Assembly (NCBI RefSeq): GCF_001263175.1
Contig: NZ_CP012332.1
Span: 3,535,501-3,599,500, forward strand
Origin: Vulgatibacter incomptus
Lineage (GTDB): Bacteria > Myxococcota > Myxococcia > Myxococcales > Vulgatibacteraceae
DNA length: 64,000 bases
Direction of reading: 5' to 3'
Below are positions 20,203 through 28,635 of the stretch, one piece after another. The notes below the pieces were generated by a model. It searched no databases. It was not told where the DNA came from and saw nothing but the letters and a program-made list of their open reading frames with translations. Position numbers and translations under genes: made by a program. Position 1 is the first letter of the stretch. Every line of letters begins with the position of its first letter.

Positions 20203-20886
20203 TGGAGGCCTCCCACGGCCTGGAAGCTCCCACGCATCTTGTTCGAAATGAGTTCTCGCGCGTGAAACGGAACGGACACGGACACACCTCTCTCGCCGCG
20301 GCTTCCCGCGTAGCTGCTTCGAAAACTGGGCGCATACGAACGTCGCAGCGGTCCCCGGAGAGGAATCGCGCGACTAGGTGTCTGAGTGGGGGGCTTACTC
20401 GATTAGAACGTCAGCATCGAACCACCTCTCCGAAGGAAAACTCCGGAGAGAGCGGGAGCTCCGTCCGGACACGCTTGCTCACGTCGTTGCTGTGAGCCCC
20501 ATGCTCGCGAATGCGAGAAGGCACCTTGGGCGTCCGCCAGGAAGTCGGGTCCGATGAATTCGGACCACTCGACATGGTGTTGGAATGTTTAACGGATTTC
20601 GTGACGCCTGTCGACTCCCATGACACAACGATGCCCAGGCCGCTCCCTACCCTCGCGCCGTACGTTCGGCTCGCCGCGGACCCAGCTGCGAAGGAATCGG
20701 CCCGATTTTCGGAGGCGGCGAGGTCGATGTCGGCCCCTCATGCTAGAAGCGTGTGCAGGGTCGAGCGCGGTCGTGCTCCGTCATCGAGGCCAGCCCAGGA
20801 GAAGTCGAGCCGGATTCGAAAAGCTTCGCAATCTGACCGAATTCGACGAAGAATCCGTGAACGACCTCCATCTAGAGACACACACC
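20203..20886. other. Intergenic region of about 680 bases, no supported gene
   Basis: Divergent promoter space between the zinc-ribbon/metK pair and the DUF3293 gene. No open frame here has both a start signal and protein-like composition. An imperfect inverted repeat CTCTCCG/CGGAGAG sits at about 20423-20450, without a following T run, so I do not call it a terminator. No tRNA-like cloverleaf was found by eye. Confidence 0.4.
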
Positions 20887-21780
20887 ATGGCAAGAGACCC
20901 CAAGACCATTTCCGGCTTGTTGGAGGAGGCGCTCGACCCGCGCGAATCCTGCTGGAAGGTGCATGGCAGCCGCGTCAATGGCCACCCGGAACACTCGCCG
21001 AACACCCTGAAGGTCATGGAGTTCCTCCGGTCGTTCGGGTTGAAAGCGACCCCCACCTGCGCCATGGGAATCTGCTGCGCCGATAGCTACTCCATCGACG
21101 TGGGCTTCCTAGACGGCGGTTTCTACGGCCGCACCGCCGAATACGAGTCGGTGAGAAGCCTTCTGGCGTCCGGCGAGCTCGACAGGGACGCTCTCGCCGA
21201 ATACCGCCTCGAGATGGCCGAACGGGCCGACGAGGAGGGAGCCTGGGTGAGGGGGCCTCGCGCCGCCCTGTTCATCGCCCTCGGGCTTGGCCTGCGCGTG
21301 CCCTCGAAATTCTGCAAGGCACACGGCCTCGAAGGCGTCACGTTCGAGCAGCTCGCCATGGAGGCCCGATTCGAGAGATTTTACCGGACCACGACCTTCG
21401 TCGCGTTCGATGGCGAGCGGCGCATCGAGATCCGCATCGGCGACCATCATCGGACCGACCTCGACAAGATACTCGACGCGCGCGGTGCAAAAGAATGGGC
21501 CTATGTGACGGCATGGAACCCTCGATCAGTCGAGGCCTCGCGGGAGGGGAACGACGCGGCTCAGGAACGGCTTCGTCAAGCGCTGCGCGCCGAAGGGATC
21601 GACTTCCTTGAGGGGATGAGCGAGCCCGCCGACGGAAGCCCAGGGGAAGCGAGCCTCCTCGCGTTCATTGTTCAGGAGCGCGCCGCCGCGATGGGTCGGG
21701 CGTTCGTTCAGAACGCGATCGTCGTCGGGGCAATGGACGAGCCAGCAGAGCTACTCTGGCTACACCCGCCCGGAGCCTAA
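20887..21780 (+). CDS. DUF3293-domain protein
   Basis: 297 residues from ATG 20887. The N-terminal ~130 residues are unfamiliar and include the Cys-bearing segment TPTCAMGICCADSYS. The C-terminal ~140 residues look like DUF3293 (TTFVAFDGERRIEIRIG, then AYVTAWNPRS and NDAAQERLRQAL), a small domain of unknown function often found alone. The fusion to an extra N-terminal module makes this protein about twice the usual length. It lies 190 bases ahead of the DUF499 gene on the same strand; a role with that cluster is possible but unsupported. Confidence 0.65.
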   Translation: MARDPKTISGLLEEALDPRESCWKVHGSRVNGHPEHSPNTLKVMEFLRSFGLKATPTCAMGICCADSYSIDVGFLDGGFYGRTAEYESVRSLLASGELDRDALAEYRLEMAERADEEGAWVRGPRAALFIALGLGLRVPSKFCKAHGLEGVTFEQLAMEARFERFYRTTTFVAFDGERRIEIRIGDHHRTDLDKILDARGAKEWAYVTAWNPRSVEASREGNDAAQERLRQALRAEGIDFLEGMSEPADGSPGEASLLAFIVQERAAAMGRAFVQNAIVVGAMDEPAELLWLHPPGA

Positions 21781-21970
21781 GCACACTTAAAGGCTCGCTA
21801 TCCCTCCTTCGCCGGGTGCCAGGAGGGGTCCCGGACTAAGAATCGCGCCGTCGTCCGTCAGAATCCTCGTGCAGATCGCGTCTTTGAAAAGATTCTCCGC
21901 GCATGGTCTAGAGTGCCCTGCGCCGTCCTCGTTCGAAGAACGACGAACGAGATCCCAGACCGGAGCCCTG

Positions 21971-24900
21971 ATGAGCCTCTCGACCCTCTGCAAGCCCCGT
22001 GCATCTGTCTTCGAGCGCGATCGCCGCGCCACCGTCCTTAACCTCGACACCTTCCTCGACGGCCGGGTCTCGGGAGAGGAGTTCTTCCGCGAGAACTACT
22101 TCACCGCGGGGATGGACACCCTCGTCCAGACCTGCTTCCGGCACCTGTCGGGTCGCAGTGGATCGTCTACCTTCCTGCTCTCCCAGGCCATGGGCGGCGG
22201 CAAGACCCACAGCATGATCGGCCTCGGCCTTCTCGCTCGGGATCCGGCGCTGCGTCGAAGCGTCCTCGGGGACGCCGACCCCGCGCCCAACCTTGGCAAG
22301 GTCCGGGTGATCGGCTTCCAAGGTCGCAACACGGGGACCGACTTCGGAATCTGGGGCGCCCTCGCCGATCAGATCGGCCGTCGCGATCACTTCCACAGAT
22401 TCTACGCGCCTCTCTCCGCCCCGTCGCCCGGGGGGTGGAAGGAGTTGCTCAAGGATCAGCCGACGATCATCCTCCTGGACGAGCTGCCGCCCTACATGGT
22501 GCACGCGCGGTCGGTGTCCATCGGCGCCAGCGACCTCTCCGCGGTGACGGCGGTGGCCCTCTCCAACCTCCTGGTGGCAGTTTCGGACCTCGACAACGTC
22601 TGCGTAATAATCTCGGACCTTGGCGGTACCGCCTGGGGAGAGGGCGGAACGGCGATCACCGGCTCTATCAAGAGCTTCGAGCGCGAGACCAACCGGATCG
22701 CGGTCAACATCACCCCGGTAAATCCCCAGGGTGACGAGCTCTATCACATCCTTCGCTGTCGCCTCTTCGATGGGGTTCCCGCGAAGGAGGATGTGGAGAG
22801 AGTCGCCCGCACCTACCGCGACGCCCACGCCGAAGCGGTGAAGATGGGTCTAACCACCACCCAGTCCGAGTCGCTGTACCAGCAGATCCTCGACTCGTAT
22901 CCGTTCCACCCAGCCTGGCGGGATCTGGTGGGCCGCTTCAAGGAGAACGAAGGCTTCCAGCAGACCCGCGGCGTAATCCGGCTCATGCAGATGTTGATCG
23001 GAAACCTCTGGACTACTGGCCAGGCCGATCGCTCCGACCTCGTCCATCCCTACGATCTGGACCTCGCCAACGACGAGATCGCCGGCGAGGTGCGGACCAT
23101 CAACCAGCACCTCACTCCGGCGATCGCCAACGATATCTCCGATCGGGGCCACGCCGAAGCGGAGGAGATCGACAAGAAGACCGGTACGACCGACGGCACC
23201 GACGCCGCCCGCCTCCTTCTCGTCGCTTCGCTCTCCACCATTCCCAACGCGCTCCACGGCCTTCGAGAGTTCGAGCTCTACGACATCCTCCAGCGGCCCG
23301 GCCGAGATCTCTCCTCCTTCAAGTCCGCCGTCCTGGACGTTCTCGAGACCCGCGCCTGGTACCTGCACCGCTCGCCCGACCAGCGGCTCTTCTTCAAGAA
23401 CCAGCAGAACTTGGCTGCAAAGCTGCGCACTTATGCCCAGGCGCTCCACAAGGAGATCGTCCTCAAGGAGCTGCGAACCTTCCTCGAGAAGCGCTTCGAG
23501 CCGCAGCTCAAAGACGCCTACCAGTCGTTGGCAGTGCTCCCCGCCATGGACGAGGTGGAGCTCGACCAGGATCGGGTGGTGCTCATCCTCACCGAGCCAC
23601 GCGGCGGGGAGGGCGGCCTCGCCCTCAGCTCGGAGTGGCAGGCGTGGTGGCAGAACCAGACTTTCAAGAACCGGGTGGTCTTCCTCACCGGCTCGCGCTT
23701 GGTGATGCAGAACGTGAACGATTGCGCCCGACAGTACCGGGCCCTGCAGAGCATCGAGGACGAGCTACGGACGGATAGCACGCCCCCCAACGATCCACAG
23801 TGGAAGGTTCTGGACGGCCTCCGGGACCGCATCGGCAACCAGCTCGGCTCCGCCCTCACCCAGGCCTTCGACACGCTGATCTATCCGAGCATCAACGAGA
23901 AGCTGCGGCCCCAAGGGATCTCCTTCGAGTTCCGCGGGAATTCGCTTAGCGGCGAGGATGCGGTCCGCAAGGCCCTCAAGGAGGCCCAGAAGCTCGAGAC
24001 CGACACTACCTCCGATACCTTCCGAGCGCGGGCGGAGGCGCGGCTCTTCACCGCAAAGTCGATGCTCTGGAGTGAGGTCCGGCGCAAGGCCGCCACCTCC
24101 ACCAACTGGCCTTTCCACTCGGCAAAGGCCCTCGAGGACCTGAAGGTCGACACCGTCAAAAAGGGCCACTGGCGCGACCAGGCGAACTATGTGGAGAAGG
24201 GACCGTTTCCAAAGGCGAAGACGTCGGTGGCCATCGAGGTGCTGGGCCGCAACGACGAGACCGGGGTCACCTGGCTGCGGATCGATCCGCTACACGGCGA
24301 CACTGTGTACTTTGAGAAAGGCGACTCTATCCCCACCACCGCGTCCCCAAAGGTGGACGACTTTCAGCGTTTCGAGGCGTCCGGGCTGCGATACCGCTTC
24401 ATCTGCGTGGACAGCCGAGGCGAGCATCCCGACGGCGATCCAGTGGACTGGAAGGGCCGGATCGTCGTCCGCTACCAAATCGATCAGGCGAACGGCCGCG
24501 TCAAGCTGCAGGCAATACCAAAGGGCCAGATCCGCTACTCCACCGACGGCGGCTCGCCAGAGAACGGCGCCACCTACGAGGGGCCCTTCGTCCCCCCCGA
24601 CTCGTGCCGGATGGTTCTCGCCGTGGCAGAGGCCCAAGGGATCAAGTCGGAGCCCCTTCAGGTATCCATGCCCAGGCGGCACGAGGACGGAAGGCCGAAG
24701 TTCGAGGTGAAGGCCAACGCTCCTTGCCGGTGGAAGAAGCGGCACCGGCTCGACGCCACCGCGGACGTCTGGGCGTGGCTGGAGAAGCTGGAGAAGCATG
24801 ACGGCACCGCGCGCCACCTCACTATCAACGCCCAGAGCGAGGACGGCGGCCAAACCCTGCGGTTCCAGGGGACGCACGAAGACGGCTACCCCGCGGCGGC

Positions 24901-25069
24901 GCTGCGCGTGCTCTTCGAGCAAGTGCAATCAGTGGTGGGCGGCCATTCGCTGCGCCTCGACGTCCTCGCGGTAAACTTCGCCGCGGGACAGAACCTCCTC
25001 GACTGGATCGCGTCGGACCGCGCCGAGCTGCAGCCGAATGAGGTGGAGCAGGTGTACGCCCATGTCTGA
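21971..25069 (+). CDS. DUF499 AAA+-like ATPase, first gene of methylase-helicase cluster
   Basis: 1032 residues. The Walker A is LSQAMGGGKTHSM (about 71-83) and the Walker B ILLDELPPYM (about 170), characteristic of DUF499 proteins, P-loop ATPases found with methylases in antiphage loci. A helical middle and a beta-rich C-terminal part follow (repeated short strands, DSRGEHPDGDPVDWKGRIVVRY). The ATG at 21971 is chosen because the family start MSLSTLCKPR lies there; 34 extra codons upstream are unconvincing. The stop overlaps the DUF3780 start by eight bases. It probably powers remodelling or loading for the methylase and helicase; this is inferred from context. Confidence 0.87.
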   Translation: MSLSTLCKPRASVFERDRRATVLNLDTFLDGRVSGEEFFRENYFTAGMDTLVQTCFRHLSGRSGSSTFLLSQAMGGGKTHSMIGLGLLARDPALRRSVLGDADPAPNLGKVRVIGFQGRNTGTDFGIWGALADQIGRRDHFHRFYAPLSAPSPGGWKELLKDQPTIILLDELPPYMVHARSVSIGASDLSAVTAVALSNLLVAVSDLDNVCVIISDLGGTAWGEGGTAITGSIKSFERETNRIAVNITPVNPQGDELYHILRCRLFDGVPAKEDVERVARTYRDAHAEAVKMGLTTTQSESLYQQILDSYPFHPAWRDLVGRFKENEGFQQTRGVIRLMQMLIGNLWTTGQADRSDLVHPYDLDLANDEIAGEVRTINQHLTPAIANDISDRGHAEAEEIDKKTGTTDGTDAARLLLVASLSTIPNALHGLREFELYDILQRPGRDLSSFKSAVLDVLETRAWYLHRSPDQRLFFKNQQNLAAKLRTYAQALHKEIVLKELRTFLEKRFEPQLKDAYQSLAVLPAMDEVELDQDRVVLILTEPRGGEGGLALSSEWQAWWQNQTFKNRVVFLTGSRLVMQNVNDCARQYRALQSIEDELRTDSTPPNDPQWKVLDGLRDRIGNQLGSALTQAFDTLIYPSINEKLRPQGISFEFRGNSLSGEDAVRKALKEAQKLETDTTSDTFRARAEARLFTAKSMLWSEVRRKAATSTNWPFHSAKALEDLKVDTVKKGHWRDQANYVEKGPFPKAKTSVAIEVLGRNDETGVTWLRIDPLHGDTVYFEKGDSIPTTASPKVDDFQRFEASGLRYRFICVDSRGEHPDGDPVDWKGRIVVRYQIDQANGRVKLQAIPKGQIRYSTDGGSPENGATYEGPFVPPDSCRMVLAVAEAQGIKSEPLQVSMPRRHEDGRPKFEVKANAPCRWKKRHRLDATADVWAWLEKLEKHDGTARHLTINAQSEDGGQTLRFQGTHEDGYPAAALRVLFEQVQSVVGGHSLRLDVLAVNFAAGQNLLDWIASDRAELQPNEVEQVYAHV

Positions 25070-25724
25070 GCGCAGCCGTGGCAAATCCGGAGCCTCGCGG
25101 TCGAAGGCCGCCGGCGAATCCACGAAGGGGGCGGCGTCCAAGGCGATGGGCCTGGGCTTCCTTCCCGAGGAGGCGCGCCACGGCTTCGTGCTGCACCTAC
25201 CATCGAGCCCCTCACCCGACTCCGAGGTGTCGATCTCGGAGCATCGCGAGTTCGAGGTCGACGAGGGACGCCTGCGGCTCCCCGTGCTGACCAAAGGCGA
25301 TCCCGCGGTTCGCGTCGTCCTGCGTCGCGGCCAGTGGGAGGCGCTGGCCGGCGCGTTCTGGGCCGAGGCCACCCAGCGCCTCAAACGGTCCGGCCTCGAG
25401 GCGATCCGACAGCCGAAGAGGGGCGACGTGCCGCTGCATCCGCTCCTCGGCAAAGAGCTGTGCGTCCTCGCCTGGGCAATCGAGGACGCCGATCCCCAGA
25501 TCATCCCCGAGGCCATCCGCAACTGGGAGGGACTAGCCCCCGAGGAGCGCTGGTGGCTCTACACCATGACTGCCGCCGCCACCGGCCAGGCCCATCAGCG
25601 GGGTATCGGCTGGCGGAAGGCCCTGCGCTTCGCCCTCACCGAGAACCCGATAACCAAGGGCGACGGCCTGCCCCCTCGCGCCCGCAAGCAGCTCCTTCAG
25701 AGCAACCAGTTGAGCCTGCTATGA
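25062..25724 (+). CDS. DUF3780-family protein of the methylase cluster
   Basis: 220 residues. A basic, Ser/Lys-rich N-terminal tail (about 30 residues) precedes a compact domain starting LGFLPEEARHGFVLHLP. DUF3780 proteins occur almost only between DUF499 and DUF1156 genes and have no known activity; I recognise it by its content (EERWWLYTMTAAATGQAHQRGIGWRKAL) and position. It overlaps DUF499 by eight bases at the start and DUF1156 by four (ATGA) at the end, so the complex parts are produced together. The size suggests an adaptor rather than an enzyme. Confidence 0.8.
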   Translation: MSERSRGKSGASRSKAAGESTKGAASKAMGLGFLPEEARHGFVLHLPSSPSPDSEVSISEHREFEVDEGRLRLPVLTKGDPAVRVVLRRGQWEALAGAFWAEATQRLKRSGLEAIRQPKRGDVPLHPLLGKELCVLAWAIEDADPQIIPEAIRNWEGLAPEERWWLYTMTAAATGQAHQRGIGWRKALRFALTENPITKGDGLPPRARKQLLQSNQLSLL

Positions 25725-28632
25725 GCAAGAAGACCTTCATCGAGACTCAGTTCCCTATCGCTCGCCTCTCTGCCGAGAGCTACAGGGAGCGAAAGGCCGT
25801 TTCGGGGCAGACGCTGACCGGCATTGGAAAATGGTGGGGACGGAAACCGCTGGTGTTGGTTCGGGCGAGCATACTAGGAATGCTCATTCCGGCGAGCCAC
25901 GATCCAAAGCGCGATGCCGAGATCTTCCTCAAGCTGATGACCATGGATGACGGTGGTTTATGGCTTCGTCGCAAGGCTACCTTGCCGGATCGAGAGCTAC
26001 TCGCGGCGGCGCCCGCGTACCGACAGGAGTGGAAAGATACTGACGATCGTGAGTCGCTGAGGGACCTGATTTGGGAGAGCCTGCCTCCAGAAGAGAGAGA
26101 ACGGCTCAACGAAAAGCGCCGGTTTAGCCTGTCCCGCGATTCATTCGAAGCGTTGTCATATTCAGACAAGCTAAAAGTCTGCCTCCGTCCGGAGCACATC
26201 AGAGGCCCCGATCTAGAAGCTTGGAGCGAGATCAATGCTCATCTTGGAACTTCCGCAGGCAGCCTGGAAGAGCTGGTCGCCGAGCTTGGACGAAAGCGAT
26301 TTGGTCGATTACCCCAGGTCGGCGATTCGTTCTGCGGGGGGGGAGTATTCCTTTCGAAGCTGCAAGGCTCGGCTGCGAGACCTACGCGAGCGATCTAAAC
26401 CCAGTTGCAGGCCTTCTCACTTGGTCCAGTTTGAATCTGGTTGGAGGAGGCCGCGACGTTCGCAATCGCGTAAGAGCTGCGCAATCGGCTGCTTTTCGCG
26501 CCGCTGAAGCACAAATCGAAGATTGGGGCCTTGAGCAAAACGAACAGGGGTGGCGAGCCGAGGCATTTCTTTACTGCGTCGAAGTAAAGCCTCCTGATTG
26601 CGATTACTACATTCCTCTGGCGCCGAGCTGGCTTGTCGACGAATATCTCAGGACGGTAGTTATTTGGCGCCACGACGAAGGAATTGACAGGCTTAGACCC
26701 GATGTGGTCGAGATTTCTGCCGCTGAACTTCGCGAATTCAAGAATACAAAGGGCGCGACATTGGTCGACGGGCGAGTTATTGACCCGTTCGACCCCAATC
26801 GATCCTGGTCTGTCGAATCCCTTCGCGGCCCTGACGGCCTTCGCCTTTGGGAGACCGACGAAGTAGTACCCAGGAAAGATGACCTCTTTCAAGAGCGCCT
26901 TTACTGTATTCGCTGGATGGACACGGAAGGAAACCGGCTTTACCGTTCACCAAACAGTTGTGATTTCGAGAGAGAGGCGAAAGCACTTCGCCTACTGAAC
27001 GAAAGAATCGCGAATTGGCGGATGAAAGGATTTATTCCATCAGCGCCAATTCCGTTGGATGGTGATAAGACTTCCGAACCGGTCCGGACACGCGGCTGGA
27101 CTTGCTGGAGCCATCTTTTTAATCCCAGGCAGCTCCTGACTCACGGACTTGTCGCGAGCCAGTCTCTATCGAACCTCCATCAAGATCGTGTCTTGGCCGC
27201 TGCCGCGATGCTCAACCTGGGTAGGCTCGCCGATTGGAACTCCCGCCTATCGTGCTGGCTCTCGAGTCCAACTCAGATCGCGGGTGGCAAGAACACATTC
27301 CTGAACCAAGCGCTGAATCCTCTTTACAACTACTCGGCGCGTCCTCTTTCCATGATGGCATCGGCTCAGATCGACTTTGATTCAGAGCGTCCGATTCGAG
27401 CTGCATCGGCTGTCGAAATCGGCGACGCCCGAGATGTGAATCGAGAATGCGATCTCTGGATAACTGACCCCCCATACGCGGATGCGGTCCAGTACCACGA
27501 ACTGGGAGACTTCTTCCTTGCTTGGTACGGAAAGCACATCAGGGGTGCTTTCTCGGATTGGCTCCCAGACGCTCGCGGACAGCTTGCAGTGCGCGGCGAA
27601 GGCGAGGACTTCAAAAAGAGCATGGTTGAGATTTACTCCAACCTTGCCCGCCATATGCCAGACGACGGGATGCAGCTCGTCATGTTCACCCACCAGAATC
27701 CCGCTGTATGGGCGGACCTGGGAATGATCCTCTGGGCCGCCGGTCTACGGGTTACTGCCGCGTGGACTGTAGCCACCGAAACCCCCGTCGGCGGCATCAA
27801 GAAGGGCAACTACGTCCAGGGTACCGTCCTACTCGTGATGCGAAAGCGGGTCGAGGAGAAGCACGGCTTCCTAGACGAGGTCTACCCAGAGGTCGAAGAT
27901 GAGGTGAAGCGCCAGATCGATTCCATGCGCGCCCTCGACGACGGCGCCGAGCCCAACTTCGGCGACACCGACTACCAGCTCGCCGCCTATGCCGCCGCCC
28001 TTCGCGTACTCACTGGCTACCAGACCCTGGACGGACAGGACGTGAGCCACGAGCTCTTTCGCGCGAAGCCCACGGGCAGAGGAGCGGTGGCCGAAAAGTC
28101 CCGCTTCGAGCGGGTGATCGATCGCGGCATACAGATCGCCTGCGACTATCTGATTCCCCGCGGGCTCGAGGCGGCGTGGCCGAGCCTCTCGGCCGACGAG
28201 CGCCTCTATCTGCGCGCGCTAGACGTGGAGAGCCGCGGCGAGCGCCGGCAGGGCGTCTTCCAGGAGCTGGCCCGGGGCTTCGGCGTCCGCGAGCTCATGC
28301 CTTTGCTTCAGGGCGGTCGCGCCAACCAGAGCCGGGTCCGCACGCCCTCTGAGTTCGGCCGTCGCGATCTCGGCGGCGGCGGCGCCTTCGCCTCCACGCC
28401 CCTGCGCCACCTCCTCTTCGCCGTCCACGCCACCGTCGCCGATGAAGGGAAGCCGGAGGTCGGCCGAAACTACCTAAAGGAGCTCCTCCCCGACTACTGG
28501 GGCGATCGCACCCGCCTCACCGCGATCCTGGACTGGCTCGCGAGCCTCGCCCACGGCGACGACGACCGTTGGACCGCGGACGCAGAGGGCGCGCGCCTCC
28601 TCGCCGGCCGGCTGCGCACCGATCATGGCTGA
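25721..28632 (+). CDS. DUF1156 DNA adenine methylase, frame broken in a poly-G run
   Basis: About 970 residues once joined. The N-terminal frame (25721-26398) has the DUF1156 opening FIETQFPIARLSAESYRERKA and GKWWGRKPLVLVRASILG, and reaches GDSFCGGG. At a run of eight G (26336-26343) it should continue SIPFEAARLGCETYASDLNPV, which is encoded one frame over; nine G would restore it. The second part carries the catalytic DPPY motif (LWITDPPYADAVQYHEL) and ends at 28632. DUF1156 proteins are N6-adenine-type methylases of antiphage clusters and probably mark self DNA. The first ~2 kb is lower in GC than both neighbours, a sign of transfer. As given, the gene is split; undercall, phase variation or slippage could explain it. 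Confidence 0.85.
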
Positions 28633-28635
28633 GCG

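Noticed and set aside
20360-20450. GGTTCGA-like stretch on the minus strand resembling a tRNA T-arm
   Set aside because: No D-arm, anticodon stem or paired acceptor could be placed around it.
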